The position numbers and the translations under genes were made by a program. From NCBI RefSeq assembly GCF_014651075.1, contig NZ_BMWE01000006.1, positions 124,001 through 188,000 on the forward strand: a DNA stretch of 64,000 nt, given 5' to 3'. Origin of the DNA: Streptomyces djakartensis (lineage in GTDB: Bacteria; Actinomycetota; Actinomycetes; Streptomycetales; Streptomycetaceae). The notes under the pieces were generated by a model, which was not told the origin of the DNA, did no database searches, and worked only from the letters and a program-made list of their open reading frames with translations. Positions 17,498 to 26,446 of this stretch are shown here, one piece after another (the stretch's first letter is position 1; each line of letters starts with the position of its first letter).

Positions 17498-18448
17498 TCA
17501 CTGCTCCTCGGTGTCCTCGTGGGACAGGGCTCGGACGGTGCGGGACGGGCTGGGCCGGCCCAGGTGGGTGGCCATCCACGCGCTTGTGGCGACGAGGCGG
17601 CCGAGGTCGATGCCGGTGTCGATACCGAGGCCCCGCAGCATCCACACGAGGTCTTCGGTGGCCAGGTTGCCCGTCGCCGACTTCGCGTACGGGCAGCCGC
17701 CCAGGCCGCCCGCCGAGGCGTCCACCGTGGTGACGCCCTGCCGGAGCGCCGTGAGGGTGTTGGCGAGGGCCTGGCCGTAGGTGTCGTGGAAGTGGACGCC
17801 GAGGACGGACGGCGGGACGTCTGCCTCGTCGAGGGCCGCGAGGAGCGCGACCACATGGCCCGGGGTCGCGACCCCGATCGTGTCGCCGAGACTCAGCTCG
17901 TCGCAGCCCATGTCCAGCAGGGCCCGGCAGACCTTCACCACCTGGGGGACCGGGACCGCGCCCTCCCAGGGGTCGCCGAAGCACATGGAGAGGTAGCCGC
18001 GCACATGGACGTCCGCGGCCTTCGCGCGGCTCACCACCGGGTCGAACATCGCCAGCGCCTCGTCCACCGTGCGGTTGAGGTTGGCCTTGGCGAAGGACTC
18101 CGTGGCGCTGGCGAAGACAGCGACCCGCCGGGCGCCCAGCGCCAGGGCGCGGTCCAGTCCGCGTTCGTTCGGGACGAGGACCGGGAGGGCCACCGGGAGG
18201 TCGCCGACCATCGGGAACAGCCGCTCCGCGTCCGCCAGCTGCGGGACCCACTCGGGGTGGACGAAGCTGGTCGCCTCGATCGTCGTCAGGCCCGCGTCGG
18301 CGAGGCGGCGGATGAACTCCGCCTTGACCTCCGTGGGGACCGTCTTCTTCTCGTTCTGCAGGCCGTCGCGCGCGCCCACCTCGTGGATGCGGACGCGGCT
18401 GGGAAGATCCCTGGCCGGTACGGCCATCGGGAGTCCTGGGACTGTCAT
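17498..18448 (-). CDS. Hydroxymethylglutaryl-CoA lyase
   Basis: A 316-residue TIM-barrel lyase cleaving HMG-CoA to acetoacetate and acetyl-CoA, the last step of leucine breakdown. The N-terminal motif [13 protein letters not shown] and the C-terminal [15 protein letters not shown] loop, with its catalytic Cys, are present. ATG at 18448 overlaps the stop of the biotin carboxylase gene (ATGA). Placement after the two carboxylase subunits supports HMG-CoA lyase over the related homocitrate/citramalate synthases. It corresponds functionally to mvaB/liuE of other bacteria. Confidence 0.92.
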   Translation of the reverse strand: MTVPGLPMAVPARDLPSRVRIHEVGARDGLQNEKKTVPTEVKAEFIRRLADAGLTTIEATSFVHPEWVPQLADAERLFPMVGDLPVALPVLVPNERGLDRALALGARRVAVFASATESFAKANLNRTVDEALAMFDPVVSRAKAADVHVRGYLSMCFGDPWEGAVPVPQVVKVCRALLDMGCDELSLGDTIGVATPGHVVALLAALDEADVPPSVLGVHFHDTYGQALANTLTALRQGVTTVDASAGGLGGCPYAKSATGNLATEDLVWMLRGLGIDTGIDLGRLVATSAWMATHLGRPSPSRTVRALSHEDTEEQ

Positions 18449-20364
18449 TCCGCAGCCTCCTCGTGCGGTGCGATGACCGCCAGCACCTGGTCCATGGCGA
18501 CCGTGGTGCCGGGCGACACGTCCAGTTCGGTGACCTTGCCCGCGTGCGGGGCGGAGACGACGTGCTCCATCTTCATCGCCTCCACCACCAGCAGGCTCTG
18601 GCCCGCGCTCACCTCGTCGCCGACGGCGACCTTCACCACTGTCACCGTGCCCGGCATCGGCGCGGTCAGCGAGTCGGCGCCCGCGTGGGCCGCCCGGGTG
18701 AGGGACGCGGCCACCGGGTCGTGGTCGTGTACGTGCCAGGCGTCGCCGTCGCGGCCCAGCCAGTCCTCGGCGCGGTGGAAGGTGTGGCGGACGCCGTCCA
18801 GGGCGACCACGACCCGGTCGTCGCTGACGGTGGCGGTGCCGCGCGGGGTGTACTCCAGGGGCTCCCGCACCCGCAGGTGGAAGACGGGGGGCTTCCGGGC
18901 CCCGCCGAGTCGCCAGCCGCTGGGGACCGAGAAGGGGTCCGTCCAGCCCCCGCCTGCCCCGGGCGTCAGCGCGTCCAGACGCACGGCCGCCGCCGCCTCG
19001 TACACCTCCTCCGGTACGTCCGCGCGGACGAGCCCGTCGACCTCCCGCTCGACCAGACCCGTGTCCAGGTCGCCGGCGACCACCGCCGGGTGGGCGAGCA
19101 GGCGGCGCAGGAAGCCGGCGTTGGTCTGCACGCCGAGCGTGACCGTCTCGGCCAGGGCCGAGCGGAGCTTGCGCAGGGCCGTCGCGCGGTCCGGGCCGTA
19201 CGCGATGACCTTGGAGAGCATCGGGTCGTAGAGGCTGCCGACCTCCGTGCCCTCGGTGAGGCCGGAGTCGGTGCGGACGCCGTCGCCCTGCGGCTCGCGC
19301 AGCTTCAGCACCGTGCCGCCGGAGGGGAGGAACCCGCGGGCCGGGTCCTCGGCGCAGATGCGGGCCTCCACGGCGTGGCCCGTCAGCCGGACGTCTCGCT
19401 GCTTGAAGCCGAGGGGCTCCCCGGCCGCCACCCGCAGCTGCCACTCGACCAGGTCCAGGCCCGTGATCAGCTCCGTGACCGGGTGCTCCACCTGGAGGCG
19501 GGTGTTCATCTCCATGAAGTAGTACGACGACGGGTCGTCGCCCGGGACGATGAACTCCACCGTGCCCGCGCCCCGGTAGCCGCAGGAGCGGGCCGCCTGG
19601 ACCGCCGCCTCACCCATCGCGGCGCGCGTCTCCTCGTCGAGGAGCACGCTCGGGGCCTCCTCGATGATCTTCTGGTGGCGGCGCTGGAGGGAGCACTCGC
19701 GCTCCCCGAGGTGGACCACGTTCCCGTGGCCGTCCGCCAGGACCTGGATCTCGATGTGGCGGGGGCGGTCGATCCAGCGCTCCACGAGGAGCGTGTCGTC
19801 GCCGAAGGAGGCGCGGGCCTCGCGGCGGGCCGAGGCGATCTCCTCCTCCAGCCGGGTGAGGTCCCGCACCAGGCGCATGCCCTTGCCGCCGCCGCCCGCG
19901 CTCGGCTTCAGCAGCACCGGCGCGCCCAGCTCGCGGGCCGCCTGAGCCAGCTCCGGGTCGCGGCCGCCGGGGACCACCGGCACACCGGCCTCGCGGACCG
20001 TCTCCTTGGCGCGGATCTTGTCGCCCATGAGGGCGATCGCGTCCGCCGGAGGACCGATGAAGACCAGTCCCGCCTCGGCGCAGGCGCGCGCGAAGGCGGC
20101 GTTCTCGGCGAGGAAGCCGTAGCCCGGGTGGACGGCCTGCGCGCCCGTGCGGGCGGCGGCCCGCAGCAGGCGCTCCACCGACAGGTAGCTCTCCGACGCC
20201 GGGGCCGGGCCGATCCGGACCGCGGTGTCCGCCTCGCGGACGTGCCGGGCGTCGGCGTCCGCGTCGGAGAAGACGGCCACCGAGCGCACGCCCATCGACC
20301 GCAGCGTACGGATCACCCGTACGGCGATCTCGCCGCGGTTGGCCACCAGTACTGTCTCGAACAT
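18445..20364 (-). CDS. Methylcrotonyl-CoA-type carboxylase, biotin-carrying alpha subunit
   Basis: A 639-residue protein with a biotin carboxylase domain (residues 1 to about 450) and a C-terminal biotinyl carrier domain. It begins [17 protein letters not shown]. The ATP-grasp glycine loop reads [28 protein letters not shown] is present, and the biotinylated Lys is about residue 598 in [11 protein letters not shown]. It carboxylates biotin with bicarbonate and ATP for the partner carboxyltransferase. Being paired with HMG-CoA lyase points to methylcrotonyl-CoA rather than acetyl- or propionyl-CoA. ATG at 20364 starts 14 bases after the beta-subunit stop. Confidence 0.9.
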   Translation of the reverse strand: MFETVLVANRGEIAVRVIRTLRSMGVRSVAVFSDADADARHVREADTAVRIGPAPASESYLSVERLLRAAARTGAQAVHPGYGFLAENAAFARACAEAGLVFIGPPADAIALMGDKIRAKETVREAGVPVVPGGRDPELAQAARELGAPVLLKPSAGGGGKGMRLVRDLTRLEEEIASARREARASFGDDTLLVERWIDRPRHIEIQVLADGHGNVVHLGERECSLQRRHQKIIEEAPSVLLDEETRAAMGEAAVQAARSCGYRGAGTVEFIVPGDDPSSYYFMEMNTRLQVEHPVTELITGLDLVEWQLRVAAGEPLGFKQRDVRLTGHAVEARICAEDPARGFLPSGGTVLKLREPQGDGVRTDSGLTEGTEVGSLYDPMLSKVIAYGPDRATALRKLRSALAETVTLGVQTNAGFLRRLLAHPAVVAGDLDTGLVEREVDGLVRADVPEEVYEAAAAVRLDALTPGAGGGWTDPFSVPSGWRLGGARKPPVFHLRVREPLEYTPRGTATVSDDRVVVALDGVRHTFHRAEDWLGRDGDAWHVHDHDPVAASLTRAAHAGADSLTAPMPGTVTVVKVAVGDEVSAGQSLLVVEAMKMEHVVSAPHAGKVTELDVSPGTTVAMDQVLAVIAPHEEAAE

Positions 20365-20378
20365 CGTCGTCCGTCCCC

Positions 20379-21995
20379 TCACATCCGGAAGACGCCGAAC
20401 TGGGGGTCACCCAGGGGCGCGTTGGCGCACGCGGTCAGGGCCAGGCCCAGGACCTGGCGGGTGTCCATCGGGTCGATCACGCCGTCGTCCCACAGGCGGG
20501 CCGTCGCGTAGTAGGCGTTGCCCTGGCGCTCGTACTGGGCGCGGATCGGGGCCTTGAAGGCGTCCTCGTCCTCGGCCGGCCAGGACTCGCCGCGCGCCTC
20601 CATCTGGTCGCGCTTGACGGTCGCGAGGACCGAGGCCGCTTGCTCGCCGCCCATGACCGAGATCTTGGCGTTCGGCCACATCCACAGGAAGCGGGGGGAG
20701 TACGCCCTGCCGCACATGGAGTAGTTGCCCGCCCCGTACGAGCCGCCGACCACGACCGTCAGCTTCGGCACGCGTGTGCAGGCGACCGCCGTGACCATCT
20801 TGGCGCCATGCTTGGCGATGCCGCCCGCCTCGTAGTCCTTGCCGACCATGAACCCGGAGATGTTCTGCAGGAACACCAGCGGGATACCGCGCTGGTCGCA
20901 CAGCTCGATGAAGTGGGCGCCCTTCTGGGCGGACTCGGAGAACAGGATGCCGTTGTTGGCGACGATGCCCACCGGGTGGCCGTGGATCCGGGCGAAACCG
21001 GTGACCAGCGTCTGGCCGAACTCCGACTTGAACTCGGCGAAACGGGAGCCGTCGACGACCCGGGCGATGATCTCGCGCACGTCGTACGGGGTGCGGGAGT
21101 CGACCGGGACCGCGCCGTAGAGACCGTGCGGGTCGACCTTGGGCTCGGTCGCCTCCGTGACCTGCCAGGGCGGTGCCCCGCGCGCGGGGAGCGTGGAGAC
21201 GATGGTGCGGACGATGCGCAGCGCGTGCGCGTCGTTCTCCGCGAGGTGGTCCGTGACGCCCGAGGTCCTGGAGTGGACCTCGCCGCCGCCCAGCTCCTCC
21301 GCCGTGACGACCTCGCCGGTGGCCGCCTTCACCAGGGGCGGCCCGCCCAGGAAGATCGTGCCCTGGTCGCGGACGATCACCGCCTCGTCGCTCATCGCCG
21401 GGACGTACGCCCCGCCGGCCGTGCAGGAGCCGAGGACCGCGGCGATCTGGGGGATGCCGGCGCCGGACATGCGGGCCTGGTTGTAGAAGATGCGGCCGAA
21501 GTGGTCGCGGTCCGGGAAGACCTCGTCCTGCATGGGGAGGAAGGCGCCGCCGGAGTCCACGAGGTAGACGCAGGGGAGGCGGTTGTCGAGGGCGACCTCC
21601 TGGGCGCGGAGGTGCTTCTTGACCGTCATCGGGTAGTACGTGCCGCCCTTGACGGTGGCGTCGTTGGCCACGATCACGCACTCGCGGCCGCTGACCCGGC
21701 CGATGCCGGCGATGACGCCGGCCGCCGGGGCCTGGTCCTCGTACATCCCGTCGGCCGCGAGCGGGGCCAGCTCCAGGAACGGCGATCCCGGATCGAGGAG
21801 CGTGTCGACGCGGTCGCGGGGGAGCAGCTTGCCGCGCGCGGTGTGGCGGGCGCGGGCCTTCTCGCCGCCGCCCTGTGCGGCCGCGGCCAGCTTGCCGCGC
21901 AGCTCCTCCACGAGGGTGCGGTGCGCCTCCTCGTTGGCCCGAAAGGCCTCCGACGCGGGGTCTGCCGCGCTCGTGAGCTCCGGTGCCTCGTGCAT
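20379..21995 (-). CDS. Methylcrotonyl-CoA-type carboxyltransferase beta subunit
   Basis: A 538-residue carboxyltransferase that moves the carboxyl group from biotin to the acyl-CoA. Two crotonase-fold halves are visible: [20 protein letters not shown] and [19 protein letters not shown] in the N half, and [17 protein letters not shown] and [19 protein letters not shown] in the C half. The [14 protein letters not shown] region and the gene neighbours match methylcrotonyl-CoA carboxylase rather than propionyl-CoA carboxylase. It is first in the operon, divergent from a TetR gene, with two TetR-type palindromes 20-64 bases upstream of the ATG at 21995. Confidence 0.9.
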   Translation of the reverse strand: MHEAPELTSAADPASEAFRANEEAHRTLVEELRGKLAAAAQGGGEKARARHTARGKLLPRDRVDTLLDPGSPFLELAPLAADGMYEDQAPAAGVIAGIGRVSGRECVIVANDATVKGGTYYPMTVKKHLRAQEVALDNRLPCVYLVDSGGAFLPMQDEVFPDRDHFGRIFYNQARMSGAGIPQIAAVLGSCTAGGAYVPAMSDEAVIVRDQGTIFLGGPPLVKAATGEVVTAEELGGGEVHSRTSGVTDHLAENDAHALRIVRTIVSTLPARGAPPWQVTEATEPKVDPHGLYGAVPVDSRTPYDVREIIARVVDGSRFAEFKSEFGQTLVTGFARIHGHPVGIVANNGILFSESAQKGAHFIELCDQRGIPLVFLQNISGFMVGKDYEAGGIAKHGAKMVTAVACTRVPKLTVVVGGSYGAGNYSMCGRAYSPRFLWMWPNAKISVMGGEQAASVLATVKRDQMEARGESWPAEDEDAFKAPIRAQYERQGNAYYATARLWDDGVIDPMDTRQVLGLALTACANAPLGDPQFGVFRM

Positions 21996-22014
21996 CCTGC
22001 GGGTCCCCTCACTG

Positions 22015-22030
22015 GTTAATGAGCGTTAAC
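22015..22030. promoter_or_regulatory. TetR operator, proximal to the carboxylase operon
   Basis: GTTAATGAGCGTTAAC is a 16-bp imperfect palindrome. It shares the pattern GTTA(A/G)(C/T)G-NN-CG(T/C)TAAC with a second copy 29 bases away, in the divergent gap between the carboxylase operon and the TetR gene. Confidence 0.7.
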
Positions 22031-22043
22031 GCATTTCCTTCAG

Positions 22044-22059
22044 GTTAACGACCGCTAAC
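22044..22059. promoter_or_regulatory. TetR operator, proximal to the tetR gene
   Basis: GTTAACGACCGCTAAC is a second copy of the 16-bp palindrome, 29 bp (about three helical turns) from the first. It overlaps the proposed -35 element of the tetR promoter, which would give autorepression. Confidence 0.7.
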
Positions 22060-22074
22060 CTCGCTGTCTAGAAT
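22045..22074 (+). promoter_or_regulatory. Promoter of tetR, probably leaderless
   Basis: TTAACG (22045-22050) and TAGAAT (22069-22074) are spaced by 18 bases. The -10 ends 7 bases before the ATG at 22082, and no ribosome-binding site is visible. The transcript is therefore expected to start at or next to the start codon. Confidence 0.55.
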
Positions 22075-22081
22075 TGATTTC

Positions 22082-22675
22082 ATGACCACCAGAAGCGACG
22101 CCCCGACCCGCCGCGAGCAGATCCTCAAGGAGGCCGCGCGGCTGTTCGCCGAGCGGGGCTTCCACGGGGTAGGGGTCGACGAGATAGGTGCCGCGGTCGG
22201 GATCAGCGGGCCCGGGCTGTACCGGCACTTCGCCGGCAAGGACGCGATGCTCGCGGAGCTGCTGGTGGGGATCAGCGGGCAGCTGCTGACCGGGGCGAAG
22301 CGGAGGCTGGCGGAGGCGGACGGGGGCGGGCCGGAGGCGGTCCTCGACTCGCTGATCGAGGGGCACATCGACTTCGCGCTCGACGACCGGCCTCTGATCA
22401 CCCTGCACGACCGGGAGCTGGATCGCCTCCGGGACAGTGACCGGAAGATGGTGCGGCAGCTGCAGCGGCAGTACGTGGAGCTCTGGGTGGGGGTCGTCCG
22501 GGAGGCGCACCCGGAGCTCGGGGAGCCGGCGGCCCGGTCCGCCGTGCACTCGGTGTTCGGGTTGCTGAACTCGACGCCTCACCTGGGCAGGGGCGGGTCG
22601 TTGCCCGGACGGGGGGCCACGGCGGAGTTGCTGCACCGGATGGCGCGGGGGGCGTTCGCGGCGGCGGGTGGTTAG
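22082..22675 (+). CDS. TetR-family repressor of the leucine-degradation operon
   Basis: A 197-residue TetR protein. The N-terminal HTH spans about residues 10-55 (REQILKEAARLFAERGFHG, then IGAAVGISGPGLYRHFAGKD); a ligand-binding helical domain follows. It is divergent from the carboxylase/HMG-CoA lyase/AcdH operon and sits next to two matching palindromes, so it most likely represses that operon and itself, with an acyl-CoA as inducer (inference). ATG at 22082 lacks a ribosome site and is probably a leaderless start. Confidence 0.9.
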   Translation: MTTRSDAPTRREQILKEAARLFAERGFHGVGVDEIGAAVGISGPGLYRHFAGKDAMLAELLVGISGQLLTGAKRRLAEADGGGPEAVLDSLIEGHIDFALDDRPLITLHDRELDRLRDSDRKMVRQLQRQYVELWVGVVREAHPELGEPAARSAVHSVFGLLNSTPHLGRGGSLPGRGATAELLHRMARGAFAAAGG

Positions 22676-22686
22676 GGAGGGCCCGC

Positions 22687-22710
22687 CGGCCGGTCCCGGC
22701 TCACCGGCCG
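22687..22710. terminator. Weak hairpin after tetR
   Basis: An 8-bp stem (22687-22694 with 22703-22710) with an 8-base loop lies 12 bases past the tetR stop. No U tract follows. It is a possible terminator in the gap to the convergent hypothetical gene. Confidence 0.4.
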
Positions 22711-22781
22711 CATCCAGGGGCTGCTCGCCCGACGGCCGCCGGATCGGCTGTCCGGCTGCCGCCGGGCCGTGCGCCGTGTCC

Positions 22782-23306
22782 CTAAGCGGCGTGATGAATG
22801 ACGAGCTTGAACTCGGCGAGGGTCAGCAGCCTCGCGTTGGCGTCGTTGTGTGTGACGCGCAGTGCGAGCGGAGTGCCCGGGGCGACGAAGATGCCGTGGC
22901 TCTTGGTGAAGTACTGGCCGCCCGGGGACGGCGCCCGGTGCTCCGTGGCCGTGGTGTCGCCCGGGTCGGGGGTCAGGCCCAGCGGGTCGCGCACGAACTG
23001 GTCGCGCAGTTCGGTGTAACCGCCCGTCCCGCTCGGGGCCTCCCAGTGGATCATCGCGTACAGCTGGCCCCAGCCCGTCTTCGCCGGCCAGATCAGACCG
23101 CTGCGGTCGTCCGTAGCCCAGTCGCTCACCACATAGCCGTCGGGCTGCGCGGCCTGGTGCATCTCGAACCGGTCGCTGGACTCGGCCGCGCCGAAGGGGA
23201 ACCGGACCACCTTGTAGCCGCTCCCGGGTGCGATCGGCTGAGGCGTGTCGACCTTCAGCGAGCACACCTGCACCCCGGGGGCGGCGTCGCCGCTCGTGTC
23301 AGCCAT
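22782..23306 (-). CDS. Hypothetical protein, probably beta-rich
   Basis: A 174-residue protein starting ATG at 23306 with no signal peptide or membrane segment. It contains many alternating polar and hydrophobic residues (GYKVVRFPFG, LYAMIHWEAPSGTGGYTELRDQF, LALRVTHNDANARLLTLAEFKLVI), suggesting a beta-sandwich. I do not recognise a family. It stands alone between the tetR and acyl-CoA dehydrogenase genes, is divergent from the latter, and may share its promoter region. No function is proposed. Confidence 0.7.
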   Translation of the reverse strand: MADTSGDAAPGVQVCSLKVDTPQPIAPGSGYKVVRFPFGAAESSDRFEMHQAAQPDGYVVSDWATDDRSGLIWPAKTGWGQLYAMIHWEAPSGTGGYTELRDQFVRDPLGLTPDPGDTTATEHRAPSPGGQYFTKSHGIFVAPGTPLALRVTHNDANARLLTLAEFKLVIHHAA

Positions 23307-23416
23307 GAGTCAGCTCTGCCCGCCGCGGTGGCCGGACATGCGCCGGGCGTCGTGCCGGCGGCACGGGAGGGTCCCGCGTGACGAGCGTTACCCCGCCACC
23401 ACCCTGGACGGTCGTT

Positions 23417-23451
23417 GATACTCGCCGGTATCTTAGGGTGAGCAAGCGCTT
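23417..23451. promoter_or_regulatory. Palindromes upstream of acyl-CoA dehydrogenase
   Basis: Two dyads occur 30-64 bases before the GTG at 23481: GATAC-TCGCCG-GTATC (23417-23432) and the 8-bp palindrome AAGCGCTT (23444-23451) within AGCAAGCGCTTAG. AGCAAGCGCTT-like sites are typical TetR-type operators at actinobacterial acyl-CoA genes, so this is a candidate regulator site. The regulator is not encoded next to it. Confidence 0.5.
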
Positions 23452-23480
23452 AGACAGCTGAGGTCCGTGGAGGTGGCGGC

Positions 23481-24638
23481 GTGCGCCGTACGGTGTTCAA
23501 CGAGGATCACGAGGCGTTCCGGGAGACCCTGCGCGCCTTCATCGAGGCCGAGGTCGTGCCGGTGTACGACGAGTGGTTCGCGGCGGGCCAGGCGCCCCGC
23601 GACTTCTACTACAAGCTCGGCGAGCTGGGGATCTTTGGCATCAACGTGCCGGAGGAGTTCGGCGGCGCGGGTCTGGAGAGCCACAAGTTCGAGGCCGTCC
23701 TCTACGAGGAGACCGCTCGCGCGGGCGTCGCCTTCGGCGGCTCCGGTGTGCACGTGCTGCTCGCCCTGCCCTACATCAAGATGCTCGCCACCGACGAGCA
23801 GAAGAAGCGCTACCTGCCGAAGTTCGTCTCCGGCGAGGAGATGTGGGCCATCGCGATGACGGAGCCGGGCACCGGTTCCGACCTCGCGGGCATGAAGTCC
23901 ACCGCCAAGCTGAGCGAGGACGGCACCCACTACGTCCTCAACGGCGCCAAGACCTTCATCACCGGCGGCGTCCACGCCGACCGCATGATCGTCTGCGCCC
24001 GCACCTCCGCCCCGACCGCCGAGGACCGCCGCCACGGCATCTCCCTGTTCGCCGTGGACACCAAGTCCGAGGGCTACTCCGTCGGCCGCAAGCTCGACAA
24101 GCTCGGCCTGAAGACCTCCGACACCGCCGAGCTGGCGTTCGTCGACGTCAAGGTCCCCGTCGAGGACCTCCTCGGCGAGGAGAACAAGGGCTTCTACTAC
24201 CTCGGCCACAACCTGGCCTCCGAGCGCTGGGGCATCGCCTTCGGCGCCTACGCCCAGGCCAAGGCCGCCGTGCGGTTCGCCAAGCAGTACGTCCAGGACC
24301 GCACCGTCTTCGGCAAGCCGGTCGCGTCCTTCCAGAACACCAAGTTCGAGCTGGCCGCCTGCCAGGCCGAGGTGGACGCCGCCGAGGCCGTCGTCGACCG
24401 CGCCACCGAGGCCCTGGACGCCGGTGAGCTCACCCCCGCCGAGGCCGCCTCCGCGAAGCTGTTCTGCACCGAGGTCGCCCACCGCGTCATCGACCGCTGC
24501 CTCCAGCTGCACGGCGGCTACGGGTTCATGAACGAGTACCCGATCGCCCGCCTGTACGCGGACAACCGCGTCAACCGCATCTACGGCGGCACCAGCGAGA
24601 TCATGAAGTCGATCATCGCGAAGGACATGGGGCTGTAA
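23481..24638 (+). CDS. Acyl-CoA dehydrogenase, LCAD/IVD-type catalytic base
   Basis: A 385-residue FAD acyl-CoA dehydrogenase, with IAMTEPGTGSDLAGMKSTA in the mid-domain and RTVFGKPVASFQNTKFELA in the C domain. At the MCAD catalytic-base position it has Gly (IYGGTSEI). A Glu occurs instead in NLASERWGIAFG, the helix-G position used by long-chain and isovaleryl-CoA dehydrogenases. It is therefore a different subtype from the AcdH at 16332. GTG at 23481 follows a GGAGGTGG sequence. A TesB thioesterase gene starts 35 bases downstream, so this is probably a two-gene acyl-CoA unit. Confidence 0.88.
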   Translation: MRRTVFNEDHEAFRETLRAFIEAEVVPVYDEWFAAGQAPRDFYYKLGELGIFGINVPEEFGGAGLESHKFEAVLYEETARAGVAFGGSGVHVLLALPYIKMLATDEQKKRYLPKFVSGEEMWAIAMTEPGTGSDLAGMKSTAKLSEDGTHYVLNGAKTFITGGVHADRMIVCARTSAPTAEDRRHGISLFAVDTKSEGYSVGRKLDKLGLKTSDTAELAFVDVKVPVEDLLGEENKGFYYLGHNLASERWGIAFGAYAQAKAAVRFAKQYVQDRTVFGKPVASFQNTKFELAACQAEVDAAEAVVDRATEALDAGELTPAEAASAKLFCTEVAHRVIDRCLQLHGGYGFMNEYPIARLYADNRVNRIYGGTSEIMKSIIAKDMGL

Positions 24639-24673
24639 GACGGCCGTAGTCATTGGCCGGTACAACAGTCCTC

Positions 24674-25561
24674 ATGAGTCAGGCACTTCAAGACCTCCTC
24701 GATCTGCTCGACCTCGAGCAGATCGAGGAGGACATATTCCGCGGCCGGTCCCGGTCCGCCGTCGTCCCCCGGGTCTTCGGCGGGCAGGTCGCCGCGCAGG
24801 CGCTCGTCGCCGCCGGACGGACGGTCCCCGGGGACCGGCTCGCCCATTCCCTCCACGCGTACTTCCTGCGTCCGGGGGACCCCGGCGCGCCCATCGTCTA
24901 CACCGTCGACCGCATCCGCGACGGCCGGTCCTTCACCACCCGCCGGGTGGTCGCCGTCCAGCACGGCAAGCCGATCTTCCACCTGTCGGCGTCGTTCCAG
25001 GTGTACGAGGACGGGCTGGACCACCAGGACCCGATGCCGGTCGCGCCCGACCCCGTCACGCTGCCCACCGGGGAGGAACGGCTGCGCGGGTACGGCCATC
25101 TCGACCCCGTGATCGTGGAGAAGTTCCTCGAGGCGCGGGCCGCCGTCGATCTGCGGTACGTCGACGAACCGCCGTACGGGAAGTTCGGCGAGCCGCGCGA
25201 GCCGCACTCGCAGGTGTGGTTCCGCACCAACGGCAAACTGGCCGACGATCCGCTGCTGCACGTCGTCCTCGCCACCTACGTCTCCGACATGACGCTGCTC
25301 GACTCCGTGCTGCTCGCGCACGGGCGTGGCGGCTGGGCCGTCGGGGACGTCGTCGGGGCCTCGCTGGACCACGCGATGTGGTTCCACCGGCCGTTCCGCG
25401 CCGACGAGTGGCTGCTCTACGACCAGGAATCCCCGTCCGCGCACGGCGGCCGGGGACTGGGGCAGGCCCGGATCTACACGCAGGACGGGCGGCTGGCCAT
25501 CTCGGTGATCCAGGAGGGCGTGGTCCGCGTCCCGCGCGAGCCGGGCACGGGCGCTAGCTGA
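24674..25561 (+). CDS. tesB: Acyl-CoA thioesterase II (TesB family)
   Basis: A 295-residue double-hotdog thioesterase hydrolysing acyl-CoA to fatty acid and CoA. Features are IFRGRSRSAVVPRVFGGQVAAQAL near the N-terminus, HSLHAYFLRPGDP, and in the second hotdog SLDHAMWFHRPFRADEWLLYD with the catalytic Asp region. Length matches TesB. ATG at 24674 gives the expected N-terminus; a TTG at 24653 is less likely. Codons 8-19 form a 17-bp perfect inverted repeat. Its stop overlaps the convergent neighbour's stop within the octamer CTAGCTGA. Confidence 0.9.
   Translation: MSQALQDLLDLLDLEQIEEDIFRGRSRSAVVPRVFGGQVAAQALVAAGRTVPGDRLAHSLHAYFLRPGDPGAPIVYTVDRIRDGRSFTTRRVVAVQHGKPIFHLSASFQVYEDGLDHQDPMPVAPDPVTLPTGEERLRGYGHLDPVIVEKFLEARAAVDLRYVDEPPYGKFGEPREPHSQVWFRTNGKLADDPLLHVVLATYVSDMTLLDSVLLAHGRGGWAVGDVVGASLDHAMWFHRPFRADEWLLYDQESPSAHGGRGLGQARIYTQDGRLAISVIQEGVVRVPREPGTGAS
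24694..24731. other. 17-bp perfect inverted repeat at the start of tesB
   Basis: Arms 24694-24710 and 24715-24731 are exact reverse complements around the 4-base loop ACCT. They encode the leucine/glutamate-rich start LLDLLDLEQIEE. In mRNA this forms a very stable hairpin beginning 20 bases after the start codon, where it may limit translation or stop transcription. Confidence 0.85.
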
Positions 25562-26351
25562 GGCCCGCCTCCGCCAGCAGGTACGCCGTCATCGGGTCGT
25601 AGTGGCGCGGGCTGACGACGTGGTCGTCGAGGGGCACCGTCACCTGCACGGTGCCCTCGGCCTCGGCGATGAACAGGGCCGGGTCGTTGCAGTCGGCGTA
25701 GCCGACGGAGTCGACGCCGTGCTGTCCCGCGTATCCCGCCCAGCCGTGGTCGGCGACGACCAGGTCGGGCAGCGGGCGGCCGGCGCGCTCCAGAGCGGTC
25801 AGGATGGCCTTCATCGGCTCGCCCGAGTGGGTGTGCCACAGGGTGGCGCCGTGCTCCAGCACCGCGACGTCCGCGAACTGCATCACGTAGCCCTCGTCGG
25901 TCGTCAGGCCGTCCGGGATGACGACGATCTCGCACCCGGCCGCGCGCAGGGCGGACGCGGTCGCGCGGTGGACGTCGAGCAGGCCGCCGGGGTGGCCGGT
26001 GGCGAACAGGACCCGCTGCCGGTCGTCGGCCGCCTTGCGCAGCCGGCCGGCGAGACGGTCCAGGGCCGCCACGGTCAGCTCGGGGTCGATGGTGTCCTGG
26101 CCGTACCGGTGCTCGGGGTCGTCGTGCACGCCGACGCGCTCCGCCATCACCGCGAGGACGTCCTGCTCGTCGCCCCAGCGGTCGCCGAGTTCCAGGCCGA
26201 GCCAGTAGTGGCGGTCGCCGTTGGCCAGCTTGCGGTAGTGGGAGAGGTTGTTCTCGCGCGGGGTGGCGACATCGCCCGCGATGCGCGTCCTGACGAGGTG
26301 GTCGACGAGTTCGGCGCGGCTGGGTGTCCCGGGTATCGGCATGCCTCCCAT
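25554..26351 (-). CDS. Putative phosphatase, conserved actinobacterial protein
   Basis: A 265-residue cytoplasmic protein. I recall Streptomyces relatives annotated simply as phosphatase, but no classical phosphatase motif is obvious. Notable segments are LFATGHPGGLLDVHR, LWHTHSGEPMKAIL, LVVADHGWAGYAGQHG and YADCNDPALF, whose His and Asp residues could bind metal. The start is either ATG at 26351 (GGGGG about 10 bases upstream) or ATG at 26342, where GGGAGG is only one base away. It is convergent with tesB, with an 8-base overlap of the 3' ends. Confidence 0.7.
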   Translation of the reverse strand: MGGMPIPGTPSRAELVDHLVRTRIAGDVATPRENNLSHYRKLANGDRHYWLGLELGDRWGDEQDVLAVMAERVGVHDDPEHRYGQDTIDPELTVAALDRLAGRLRKAADDRQRVLFATGHPGGLLDVHRATASALRAAGCEIVVIPDGLTTDEGYVMQFADVAVLEHGATLWHTHSGEPMKAILTALERAGRPLPDLVVADHGWAGYAGQHGVDSVGYADCNDPALFIAEAEGTVQVTVPLDDHVVSPRHYDPMTAYLLAEAGLS

Positions 26352-26446
26352 TGTGAGGCAGCCCCCTGGGGGCGTCCCTGGCGTATCGCACCCTGCGATG
26401 TGCGTCACGTACTCAGTGGGACGCGGGCCGACGTGGGCCGCGGTAC

